Assembly (NCBI RefSeq): GCF_000499845.2
Contig: NC_023753.2
Coordinates: 22,165,932 to 22,229,931, forward strand
Direction: 5' to 3'
DNA length: 64,000 nucleotides
Source: Phaseolus vulgaris
Taxonomy: Eukaryota > Streptophyta > Magnoliopsida > Fabales > Fabaceae
The notes under the pieces were generated by a model. It did not search any database, was not told the DNA's origin, and was given only the letters and a program-made list of their open reading frames with translations. Within the stretch, counting starts at the first letter, position 1; the number at the start of each line of letters is the position of its first letter. A program made the translations under genes and the position numbers. This document shows positions 12,421 through 23,700 of this stretch, piece after piece.

Positions 12421-13062
12421 TTACAGTTGGATTGGAGCCACCGTTGTTAGTTGCTCCAACCACACTTTCTGTCTTTCATTCAGTTCCATGCTATCAGTAT
12501 CGCTGAAAAACGCTTTCTTCAGAGCTAAATATCTTCGGGTTGTGTTCAAATTGTGGTTCATAGACCTCCACGAAGACACAAACAAAGGGAAACATGTAAA
12601 TGTAAGAGGTTTTGTTCCGGATCCTATAATGTCTCCCATCACTACTTTCCCTCCATCTTCTGTAAAGTGCATCTCCAAACTGAGTACTGATATGCTCCAT
12701 CTGTTTCATAAGATTCATCTCCATAAAATGTTGCTGGTAAGGATAGAAGAGATGCCAGACACTCCTCTGCCTTTCTCTTCTCTCAATGAATTTGGCAGCA
12801 ACAGCCACCGTATAATCACAGATGTCCTTTACCTCTTGCAACCACACCTGTTGTCTCTGTTGACTCCACTTCCCTGTTGTTGAGTTGAAATTGGACAGAA
12901 TAAGGTAGCCATCCCTCACATTTTGCACTACCTCAATCACCTCGTCCAGGGTAGTTAAATTTTGAGTCAGAATGTGATCAAGCTTCTCCACTGCTACTGT
13001 TGGGGTGGCTTCTACACCTCCACCTGCAGTCTCTCTGTCATTGTGTCATTGTTGGCCTCCAT
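12421..13062 (-). pseudogene. Frameshifted coding remnant resembling an NLR-type coiled-coil region
   Basis: A minus-strand coding remnant starts at ATG 13062-13060 (MEANNDTMTE). It shifts frame after about 12 codons into the VEATPTVAVEKLDH reading, then stays open to about 12494. Around 12560-12620 it switches to a second frame ending in LNERQKVWLEQLTTVAP near 12430. The two tracts share a pattern, QQRQQVWLQEVKDICDY and LNERQKVWLEQL, that resembles the helical W-L-E-V segments of Rx-N-type coiled-coil domains of plant immune receptors, apparently as a degenerate duplication. No NB-ARC (P-loop, GLPL, MHD) or LRR sequence follows. The family assignment is an inference from pattern only. An uncharacterised legume helical protein is an equally possible source. 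The frameshifts argue that it is dead. Confidence 0.45.
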
Positions 13063-14083
13063 CTCAATCTCCTTAATTCTTCTATATTGCTTTAAAAACT
13101 TCCACCCTCTTTCTTAACTCAAAGGAAAATGAGCTCAATAGGCATTAACAACCCAATATTAAAACCTTTCATTTTTCAGAAAATAAAATGTCTAACACAT
13201 TGATACAAACATGACATGTTGAAAGAAGAGCCTTACAAATAGTATACAACATAACAACAAATAGACACAATAAATATACCACCGTTGAAAATCTGCGGTT
13301 GATGATGACGTTAAATTATTAAATTTTTTTCTGGGATTTGTTCAGTTCAATGGTAGATAACGTTATATGAAATAATAGTCTTGAATAAACGCATGTATCT
13401 TCATGTCGAAAAAACATTGTTGTTAACATGCAAGTAATAAGTTTTTTATGGGACTTGTTTAGCAGTATAGTAGGTTAAATAAAAAAAATACAGAATAAAT
13501 AAACGAAGGTCATAGCAATACGTTCAATTATATAAATAAAAAAACTTATTCAACATTTTTGTAATTTCATTCTTATGCTTGGGTGTACTGGTATTCAAAT
13601 CCAAGTCCAGTAAACAAAAAATTATGTAAAAATGACTTATCTTTGACCGTTTAAAATCAATTCTCCAAACTTGAGCCAGGCAGCAGCGAGAAACAGCAAG
13701 TTGGCATTTGCTTGGAACATAATAGTAATCAGAGAGAAGCACAAAAGCTATGTTGTTCTCCAGTAAGACTATAATGTTTGTTTCATCAATCAAATCAGTT
13801 CATTCCCTTATGATTTCAATTTTCATTCAGTGTAAACAACTTTATCCTGCCAAACAAGTAGAAATGGTGATTGGGATGAGTTGTATCAAGATAGATGTAT
13901 GCAATTGAAGGACACTGTATTTTGACTAAATTTATTCCATTAATAAAAATGAACCATCATATATATAATTGTTGCAGAACGAGTGATTATGATTGTACAT
14001 TGCTGCGGCAATTAATATTAGCTAGTTCTTTGATTTATTTGTATGCAAATTGATGGTCATTAATTACATATACGTTTTTCAGT
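13063..14083. other. AT-rich spacer
   Basis: No coding sequence is recognised. The short minus-strand frame at 13524-13793 has no family resemblance and lies in AT-rich sequence. The region separates the helical remnant (minus) from the DUF4220 remnant (plus) and could hold the missing first exon of the latter, but no convincing start with a donor was found. Confidence 0.35.
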
Positions 14084-15160
14084 TGTCTGGAATTTATTGG
14101 AACTTAGAGCTCTGGTTTTGTCGAGTTTGGTCTTGCAAATTATCTTAATAATTTTTGGCAACCAAAGAAAGTACACAGCCAATGTTTGGAAGCAATTGTG
14201 TGTGTGGGTGACCTATCTGTTAGCAGATTGGGTTGCTACCTTTGCTTTGGGCATTCTTTCCAAAGACAGCAAAAATCCTTCAATGGACCCCAACTTCATA
14301 ATCTGGGCACCCTCTCTTCTTCTGCATCTGGGTGGCCCTGACACAATCACTGCCTATTCCCTCGAGGACAATGAGCTATGGCTTCGACACTTGGTTGGGT
14401 TAATCTCCCAGCTAGCAGGAGCAGTTTTTGTTGTTTACAGTTCATGGAGTGGTAGCAAACTGAATTCTGTCACTATTCCAGTTATGGTAGCAGGAATAAT
14501 CAAATATGGTGAGAGGACTTGGTCGTTGTGGTTGGGAAGCAGTGAAAAGTTCAGAAAATCCATTCTCCCTCTTCCGGACCCAGGACCAAATTATGCCAAA
14601 TTCATGGACAACTGCTCTGTAAAAAGAGATGAAGGGTATATTGTTGAGTTGAAGGTTGAATCTACAACAATATTATTGGATCATCCTCAAGGGGCAATAG
14701 TAAATAACAGTGTACCCGATGCTAAGCTTTTACACAATGGATTCTATTTCCTTGAGATTTTCGAGTGCCTATTTGCAGATTTCATCCTGGGCATTCAAGA
14801 GCACCAGAACAGGCAATATTTATTTCAGAAAATGTCATGGAATGAGGCGTTTAAAGTAATCGCTATTGAGCTTGGACTGATGTATGATAAACTATATACA
14901 AAAGCAGTGGTAACATACCCTCGACTTGGCATTTGCTTAAAAATTGTGACCTTTTCCTTCACTCTCTCTGCATTTGTTACATTTCTTTGTCTGGTAGATA
15001 AAGCATACATGTAGTATGACCAGATTATTACTGTTGTGCTTTTCGCTGTGGCTATTTTTCTTGAGATATACGCTGTCATTGTTTTACTTTCCTCAACTTG
15101 GACGATGCATTGGTTAAGCAAGCATAAGAACCAGAGAGTGGATCTTCTAATCTCATGTTT
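14084..15160 (+). pseudogene. Truncated DUF4220 (DUF4220/DUF594-type) membrane protein gene
   Basis: The open frame starts after an acceptor-like TTTTTCAG at 14075-14082. It reads as the N-terminal half of a plant DUF4220 protein: hydrophobic helices (SLVLQIILIIFG, LLADWVATFALGIL, LVGLISQLAGAVFVVYSS), the AGIIKYGERTWSLWLGS block, then a loop of about 100 residues and another helix near residue 285. No initiator ATG is seen, so the frame opens on a TTG inside an exon. TAG at 15012-15014 interrupts it, yet family-like sequence (FLEIYAVIVLLSSTWTMHWLSKHKN) continues in the same frame to about 15157. There it runs into Ty3-gypsy integrase sequence. The usual second half, including DUF594, is missing. 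Full-length relatives are roughly twice as long. It is therefore a 5'-incomplete, nonsense-bearing, 3'-truncated copy. The biochemical function of the family is unknown. Confidence 0.8.
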
Positions 15161-15835
15161 TCAAAGATGGTATACCGAACACAATAATAACGGATAAGGT
15201 ACGAGAATTCATTGACCAAGGGCTCCATTATACCGATCTCGACATCAAGTTCATAACGACTTCGGTCGAGTATCCCCATACTAATGGACAAGCCGAGGCC
15301 GCTAATAAGGTCATCTCGAACAAGTTGAAGAAGCGTCTCGGCAAGGCCTGATGAACAGAAGAGCTGATAGAAGTCCTATGGGTGTATAGATGCACCCCCA
15401 AACAACCATGCAAGAGACACCATACAGTCTGATGTATGTGACCGAGGTAATGATCTCGGTCGAAGTAGGCGAGCCTACCATCCAAAGACAGATGTTCGAC
15501 CTTACCCTTAACAAGGAAAGCCTCTCGGTCAACCTCGATTTGGTAAACGAACTTCGTGATAAGAGCAAAATTCGGGAGGCAGCATGCAAGCTTCGGGGGG
15601 CAATACGCTACAACATCAAGGACCGACCGAGGAGCTTCCAAAAAGGAGACCTTGTTTGGAGAATGCGGAGCGATGCAAGAAGAAGTGAAGGGAAGTTCTC
15701 GTCCAACTGGTAATGACCCTTTCGAGTCTTTGAAGTCGTAGCTGGGGGGCATACCACTTAGAGTGACTTTCAGGCAAATTTGTACCGAGGACGTGGAATG
15801 TCACGCACCTCAAATTTTACTACAGTTAAGGAAAT
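15161..15835 (+). mobile_element. Ty3-gypsy integrase C-terminal remnant
   Basis: In shifting plus-strand frames this segment reads as the end of a gypsy-type polyprotein: an integrase-core tract with EYPHTNGQAEAANK, two stop codons near 15350, then TPYSLMYVTE..VEVGEP and the SFQKGDLVWRMRSDA tract near the C terminus. A short deletion is evident in the core near 15185. It starts exactly where the DUF4220 remnant breaks off, so this element or its rearrangement truncated that gene. There is no gag, protease or reverse transcriptase. It is dead. Confidence 0.8.
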
Positions 15836-15941
15836 AAATTTACGCACTCTTCCCTCGCCTAACCGTTTTTCACTAAGGAGAGTTTTCGGTCGGGAAAGTT
15901 TTAATGAAGTGGTTCTCTTCAATTATAGTATGTTTGCGCAT

Positions 15942-16158
15942 CACACGCCCGATTCGGTCTGGATGAAGCCTTAATCGGCATACCCTGCCGAGACCACCTA
16001 ACTTGGTTTGGTATGGATTGAAGCCTTAACATGCATATCATGCCAACACCTCACACGACCGGTTCGGTCTGGATAAAGCCTTAATTGGCATACCTGAGAC
16101 CGCCTAACTTAGTTTGGTCTGGATTGAAGCCTTAACAGGCATACCCCTGCCAACACCT
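15942..16158 (+). repeat. Two tandem copies of a ~108-bp unit
   Basis: Units at about 15942-16050 and 16052-16158 both begin CACACG-CC and contain TTCGGTCTGGAT, AAGCCTTAA, GGATTGAAGCCTTAAC and end GCCAACACCT. Each unit itself holds two related halves (GTCTGGAT(A/G)AAGCCTTAA and GGATTGAAGCCTTAAC). The base composition is richer in GC than the surroundings. The location after the gypsy integrase remnant suggests a 3' untranslated tandem repeat of that element. Confidence 0.75.
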
Positions 16159-16603
16159 CAAAAGCTAATCCTGATTTTGAAAACGACTTTTAGATTATGT
16201 AATCCTGAATATAAACTACACCACACCATAAATTTCATATATTTTAACTTTTTTACAAAAGGATATTTTTGAAATACAAAAACTTATGAAGGTACAAGGG
16301 AACGAAGGAAGGTGTAGGAAGAAGCGGTCTCATTGGACCTCGACCCTCTTAATTTTTATTTTTATTTTGTTATATAATTTTAAGTCAATATATATTTATA
16401 ATATTACAATATTATATTAGTAAATTTATTTTGTAATTTTTGTCATGGAAATGATAATTTTTAAGTGTTATGTATTTATTTATTTTAATATGTTTTATGT
16501 TTTAAGTTTTTATTATAAATATTGTGATATTCCTTTATCTTTTATATTATTTATTTTAAAATCTTAGTTGTGAAGATAATTATTTTTTAGAGAAATTAAT
16601 TGA

Positions 16604-16722
16604 GGGTTTAGGGTTTAGGGTTTAGGGTTTAGGGTTTAGGGTTTAGGGTTTAGGGTTTAGGGTTTAGGGTTTAGGGTTTAGGGTTTAGGGTTTAGGGTTT
16701 AGGGTTTAGGGTTTAGGGTTTA
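16604..16722 (+). repeat. Interstitial telomere-type array, 17 x TTTAGGG
   Basis: The array is 119 bases and consists of exactly 17 uninterrupted GGGTTTA (TTTAGGG-strand) units with no substitution or indel that I can see. This is the canonical plant telomere repeat. It is embedded between AT-rich sequence and an LTR-like segment, both within retroelement debris, and is too short to be a chromosome end. Confidence 0.95.
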
Positions 16723-16759
16723 TGATCTGGTACTTATGTTTTAAATTTATAAATGAGTG

Positions 16760-17217
16760 TTGTTCTCGAACTAGTTTGGGGACTGGGAGAACTATTGATT
16801 CTGGATGTTGTTCGGTCGGTCTTTGTGTATCCAACACTTTCTTCAACCTTCCTCGCCGAGTGGCTCCTCAGACGGGTGGGATACCTGTAGATGACACTCC
16901 AACGCTCAAGTTAGTAGGGTGGTAGTGTTCGGCTGTCACAATACTGTAGATAATGACGTACCTTTTTCCTTGGAATGCGTGATATTTATATTACCTTGAT
17001 GAGCCCTTGTTGTTGGGCCGGATTAAGGAGTTGGTTTGCGATTAGGTTGAATTAGGTCATCTCTTAACCATGGGTTAGTCTTGCTAACCAGGTCAACCTT
17101 TGACTTGAGCATCTCATGTCGATCGGCCACGTGGTCAACCTTATCGTTTAGGTTGGGATTTGATTTTCTGAGTCGACCGAGTTAGGTAGACCGGTCGGCC
17201 GTCCCAATACAAGTGTA
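16760..17217 (+). mobile_element. Probable Ty3-gypsy LTR remnant
   Basis: The segment is markedly less AT-rich than its surroundings. It has the texture of legume gypsy LTRs that I recall (blocks such as CTTCCTCGCCGAGTGGCTCCT and ACACTCCAACGCTCAAGTTAG, and a TATTTATATT core). It follows the integrase remnant, tandem repeat and telomere array on the same strand. Exact ends and target-site duplications were not identified, so the limits are approximate. Confidence 0.5.
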
Positions 17218-17754
17218 TTGATAATTAAATATTTTGATTTTAAAAAATTAACAATTTGTTCTTTTAAGACGTACACATAACTATTAAACATTCTTATCAC
17301 TTATTACTTATTTGTATGCAATTTTTTATTATAATTTTTTTAAGTTTATTACAAAACAATATTAGTATAATTTATTTAGGAGGAAATCAAGAAATTTGCT
17401 TAATAACTCATAAAAATTGAGTCATGTTATACATTTTTAAAAGTTAAAATTACAATATTTTACATTTAAATAGTAGATAATTTTGTTTTTTAAATGGATC
17501 CCGTCTCACTTGGTTCTGGTTTTGTCCTTCTCCCTAGTTATCGTCATGCCAATTAACAAATCCTGGGTAGATACGTAGACAGTGAAAGTTAAAAAGGTCT
17601 AAACTTTTTGGTAAAGGATTGAGACTTAAACTTCACTGCACACGTGCATGACACTTTTTCTCTGTTCGACAAATGTAATCATAGACATGAAGAACAAGAC
17701 AACATAAATGGAATGACTGAGGTTCACTCAACTCATCTGATCTGAGGAAGAAGA
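17218..17754. other. Upstream region of the pullulanase gene
   Basis: AT-rich sequence up to about 17500, then a less AT-rich segment with CACGTGCA at about 17640, which should contain the promoter and 5' leader of the gene that starts at 17755. The retroelement debris ends only about 540 bases upstream of the start codon. Confidence 0.4.
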
Positions 17755-20700
17755 ATGCTTCTGTTAGCATCATCATCATCATCCCCTTCTCTTTCTCTCC
17801 CTTCACTCTCCCACCTTCATCATTCTCTTCCTTCTTCATTCCCTCGCCATTCTCTTCGCCTTCACTTTCCTTCCCAAGCAACCCCGCTTCACCTCCGTAC
17901 CCCACCACCCCTTTCTTGCTCCATTAATGCTTCTTCCTCTGTGGAACAATCAGCTTCACTTTCTCAGGTTTTTTTTCCAGTCTTGAATTGGTGCATTCAC
18001 AGCTCATTTCATGTTCATTGGCACAACCCTTTTATTGCAATTGCTAACTGCTGCTGAAACACGTTTGATGACCCAGATGCAGAATAGCTTGTTGTACTCC
18101 AGAGCTTATTGGGTCACTGAATTTCTCATTGCTTGGAACGTGGATGTTGCAAATGGGTCTTCTTGCCACCTGATTGCCAGCAAAAATGCTTCTTTGACCA
18201 TTGCGAATTGCCAAATTCAAGGTTTTTGATTTCTGACACTTCCTTCTACTTGTTCAAACCTGTGGAAGATAAAAATGCCGCTGTCTCTTATTTGCAATTG
18301 ATTACAGTGGATGTTGACTCAATGGATTGTTAAATGCTAATTAATAGGTGAGGATTTGAAAATTGAGCTTCAAGAGGATAGGGCTGGCCTTCCTGCAAAT
18401 GTAATCTACCCTTTTTGTCCCTGACATCCTTGGGATATTTCTAAATGATGAAGTGTGCTGCTGATTGCTTTATGGTTCCATTATTTTTGAAAATCACATG
18501 CAGTGGAATAAAGGATCACTTATGAGTGCAAAATTTGCGTTGTTAGGTGGTGGAGAAATTTCCTCATATTCGAGGTTACAAAGCTTTCAAGCTGCCATCC
18601 ACTTTGGATGTTAAACCTCTTCTTAAATCCCAGTTAGCGGTTGCAATTTATGACTGTGAGTCCTCTTCTTTCTGCAATGTCACATAGAACTAGAAGTATA
18701 GATACAACTTACAGGGTATCATGTGCTTATGTTCTGCTTCTTTATTAGCAATTTCTGATCTATCCAACGTTAGATTGTAAACTATCTTTGGAAAGTGTCT
18801 TTGCAGACTTGAGTGACAACTAATAGTTATCCTTTCTTCATTTTGAACAGCTGATGATAAATGTAGGAATTGTACTGGTTTACAGTTACCTGGTGTTTTG
18901 GATGAGCTTTTTTCATATGATGGTCCTCTTGGTGCACTTTTCTCAGAGGAAGCTGTGTCACTTTACCTGTGGGCCCCTACTGCTCAAGTACATTTTCTTA
19001 TATTGAAAAAGATATTGATTTTGATGCGCTCATATTAAGATATTATTTTCTTACATACATACATACATTTGGTAAAAACAGGCAGTACGTGCTTACATCT
19101 ATAAGGACCCATCAGGAGATGATCCCATAGAAATTGTTTGCCTTGAGGAGGAAAATGGTGTTTGGAGAACTAAAGGACGAAAAAGTTGGGAACACTGTTA
19201 CTATGTTTATGAAGTATGTGTTTACCATCATAGCACTTTGCGGGTTGAAAAATGCTATGCAAATGATCCATATGCTAGAGGGTATGCTCTGTTCATGTCA
19301 GTTTACCATAATTTATCTTTGGCACATTATTTTTATACTAATTCTAACATTCATAAGTAACAGTTAATAATACCTATTTTTAGTGATTAAATATAAATTT
19401 AATTCCCCAAATGATTTTTATATTCAAACCTTTAATCTGTATTTAAGCAGACTTTCATCGGATGGTGGTCGGACTTTTCTGCTTAATCTTGACTCTGATG
19501 ACTTGAAACCCGATGGATGGGATAATCTGGCGAATGAAAAACCTACTATACATTCTTTCACTGATATAAGCATATATGAAATGCATATAAGGGATTTCAG
19601 GTAACTATTTAGTGACATCTTTAATTTTATTTGAGGACCAATTTTGATGTGATAATGGATAGGGAGGAATTACTTCTAGCTATGAATCAAGGTAAATAGA
19701 TGGAGGCAAAGGAAATGTTCAGCAAAGTTAGAAAACTTTTAAAGAAAATAGATACTAACTTTCATATAATAAAACTTTTGTTTGGGTATAAGGTTAGATA
19801 AAAATGATATGATAAGACTTCTTATTGTTTGGTTACATGTATAAGAGGTGGAGTGTTTGGTCTCTTTCCATTCCTATGTGCCTCTTATATAAGGAGTGTC
19901 TTTGGCCATTTTATAGGCACTTTTACTTTGGAAAGAAAAGTCATTTGTGTGCAAAAGCCTTAAGTGCTTGTGAAAAGTGGAGAGTTTCATTCTTTTTAAA
20001 TTCTAATCTTGAGAATTGGGTCTCAAGTGGTGAATCACCTTGCTTGTCTTATGCAGTTTGTGTGGCGCAAGATTCTTTCTAATATAGCTTCTTTTTAAGT
20101 GATAATCTTGGTTAGCTTCCAAAGAAAGATAACCTCACCAAAAGTAATCTTTCTTTCTATGGGCTGCACATAACCACCGTAGCTTTGACCATCCATGCAC
20201 CAACCACACACCATCCAAACCATCTTGGAACACCTTCCAAATTTACCAAAAACACATGTACCCTACTCAGAATTCATTTCTCATTATAACCCCACAGAGA
20301 ACACCTACAACTATCAAGAGTCAAGCAACATCTTGAACCCTCTCTTCCTTATAGCTTCTGCATACCCTTACACCAAAACCCAACTAACAAACATCCAAGA
20401 ATCCATCCAAACCAAAGCATGTGCAAGCAATCCCATGCCTTAAACCATGGATTCTTCCTTTGAAGCTTGAAATAGTCGGTCCTTCCTTCATGAGTAACTG
20501 AAAGGCGCTAAACAAAAAACAAGAACAATTATGAAAATTCAATGTTTTATAATTGAATTCAGGTCTGTTATAAAGTTATAGAAGTAATCAAAACAACATT
20601 GAAGATGAAAATACAAAGGGAAAATATAATACTAGACAGTTAAAGAGTACCTATTTTCTCCTGAAAATCCTTGCCACCTTTTTCCTAACTTTTCTGGCAG

Positions 20701-23700
20701 TTTCCCACATTATATATTCATTACCCACTATCCCACTCTCTCATAACCAACTTAAGAACTGATTACAGGCTTTCTTCTCTATTCTCAACTTCCTTTATAA
20801 TATTTCTTTCTTCTAATATAATATTTACCAAATTTCCTATTTATTTGGGGGGCCTGAGACAGATTTATATTTTGGATCTTATCAATAACCTTCCAAGGTT
20901 CTCACTAAAATTTGTCTTTTATTTTCTAAATGTTTACAGTAATAGGTGTTTTCTAGAATCCAGATCATCTAGGTGAAGCTTTGAAATATGCCTACCTTGA
21001 GATTTCAAATTAAAATAATGTTTTATATTTTCTTGTTTATGAAAATAGGCTTTTCACAATGTCCTCTCCTAATGTGATGTGAGAATCTCTTTGAAATTTA
21101 TAATTCTCCTGCTCTAAGCATTTGCACAATAACTATTGTAGTAAAGTCCAGCATACCAAAATGGATGCTTGTGATATTTTTGTTTGGTTCCATAGAAAGT
21201 GGATAAAATAATCAGAAGAGAAAGAGAGAGGGACAAAGAAGAAAGAGACAAGCTTTGGAGCCATGCAACTCCCTAAGGCTAACCTTTTTTTGTTTCTCTG
21301 CTAGTTTTATTGATTTTAAGTTTTCTTTGTTTTTTTATATAGCTTTGGCAGGTAGTCTGTTGCTAGTTGTCACAACATATTAGCCTGTTCCCCTAATCTT
21401 TAAAGTATCTAATTATTGTGCGTAGTTTTTAGAGGTATCACTTGGAAGTGCTGTTTGCTTTGAGTTTTTATTTGACATTTTTTTCTCTCGTTATGAATTC
21501 TGGTTACATTTTCCTTGCTGCCACAGTGCCAGTGATCTCTCTGTGCAACCTTCATTTCGTGGTGGTTATCTGGCCTTTACATTGCTGGTAATTCTATTAT
21601 ATAACTCTTGCTATTGATGAAGTTCCATAAGAATAAGAATTTCCATAGTTTATGAATAGTAATTGAAATATTGATCGGTATCTAAACCTTTATCTTCTGA
21701 TATGGTTAAACAGTAGTTGTGATGTCTTAAATACCTTACCAGCATGCTTGCAAAAAGAGAACCTAAAGAAATAGATGAAATATATTATATTTCTGAGATA
21801 TCTTACAAATGTGATTACAGTCTCTATTTATAGACTGTTTTACAACCTAATTAAAGAAAGAAATAATATGCAATGAAAGCCAGAAATAATGAGTGTTTAA
21901 AGCTGTACAAATCAAATAAAATCAAATCACTAACAAATCTGTCCTAATAAATATAAAATGGAATCTGCACTTAATTATAACATAATTCTCTTGATTATGC
22001 AACACTCCCCCTCAAGTTGGTGAATGTATATCTATCATTCCCAACTTGCAAGTAAGATCTTCGAATTGTTTTGTGGGAAGTCCCTTAGTAAACATATCTG
22101 CCAATTGGAGTCTTGAAGGGATGTACTCAGTGGCTATAAGACCATCATCCAACTTCTCTTTAATAAAGTGTCGGTCTATCTCTATGTGCTTTGTTCGATC
22201 ATGTTGAACCGGATTGTGTGCAATACTGATAGCGGACTTATTATCACATGCCAAACCCATAGGAGCTTCATATTTTATTTTTAGGTCATCAAGTATGATC
22301 TTCATCCATAAGAGTTCACACACCCCTTGAGCCATGGCTCTAAATTCTGCCTCTGCACTTGATCTTGCAACTACATTTTGCTTCTTGCTCCTCCATGTCA
22401 CCAGATTTCCACCCAAGAACATGCAGTAGCCTGTGGTGGATCTCCTATCAACAATCGATCCTGCATAGTCAGCATCAGTATATACTTTCATGGATAAGTT
22501 TTCCCCCCTTTTGAATAGCAATCCTTTTCCTGGAGAGGCTTTTAAGTACTGAAGAATTTTATCTACTGCCTGCAAGTGTCTTTCTCTTGGATCATGCATA
22601 AATTGACTAACCACACTAACTGCATAGGCTATATCTGGCCTAGTGTGTGAAAGATAAATGAGTTTTCCCATAAGTCTTTGATATTGTGTCTTCTCCACTT
22701 TTGGGTTTTCCTCATCATTCCCAATCCTATGATTTTGCTCTATTGGCACTCCAGTGGGCTTACAACCCAACTTACCAATCTCTTTGAGAAGATCAAGGAT
22801 GTATTTCCTTTGAGAAATAAAGATGCCCTGTCTCGAGTAAGCAACCTCTATCCCAAGGAAGTACTTCAGCTTCCCAAGATCCTTCATTTCAAATTGAGCA
22901 GCTAGTCTCTCCCTTAAATTTTGTTTTTCAATCTCATCATCACCTGAAATAATCATATCATCTACATAGACCAAAAGTAGAGTGAGTTTACCATTCTGGG
23001 AATGTTTTATAAACAGAGTATGGTCACCTTGGCTTTGTCGGTACCCCAAAGATACCATAGCTTGGGTAAACCTTCCAAACCAAGCACGAGGTGATTGTTT
23101 AAGACCATATAGGGCCTTCTTAAGTCTGCACGCCTTATTCCCTTCATTAACAATACCATAACCAGGTGGAATCTCCATGTATACTTCTTCCTCCAAGCTT
23201 CCATGCAAGAAGACATTTTTAACATCAAATTGATGCATTGCCCAACCAAAGTGTGCTGCCAGGGAGAGAATAATTCTGACTGTATTCATTTTTGCCACTG
23301 GAGCAAAAGTCTCCTCATAATCGATCCCATAGGTTTGAGTGTACCCTTTTGCAACCAACCTTGCTTTATACCGATCCAGTGTGCCATCAGACTTATACTT
23401 AACTGTGTATATCCACCTACAACCCACTGCTTTCTTATCTTTTGGTCTCTCTACAATCTCCCAAGTCTCATTCCTTTCTAACGCGCTAATTTCTTCATTC
23501 ATGGCTCGAATCCAGTTCTCATCTTTTAAGGCTTCTTGTACCGATGTAGGGATTTTGATAGAATCAATAGCTGAAAGAAAACTCTGGTGCTGCATAGAAA
23601 GTTTTTCTGTAGACACAAACTGGGATATAGGATATTTGGCACAAGATCTTTTTTCTTTTCTCAAGGCAATAGGTAAATCATTTAGGTTAGGTACAAAAGC

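Noticed and set aside
14825..15121. Minus-strand frames overlapping the DUF4220 remnant
   Set aside because: Antisense shadows of a plus-strand sequence with clear membrane-helix and family pattern.
17633..17908. Minus-strand Glu/Gly/Met-rich frame
   Set aside because: Antisense of the Ser/Leu-rich transit peptide exon of the pullulanase gene; codon bias artefact.
20195..20443. 82-residue Pro/Thr/Asn-rich frame in pullulanase intron 7
   Set aside because: No family resemblance and no splice evidence; read as intron sequence.
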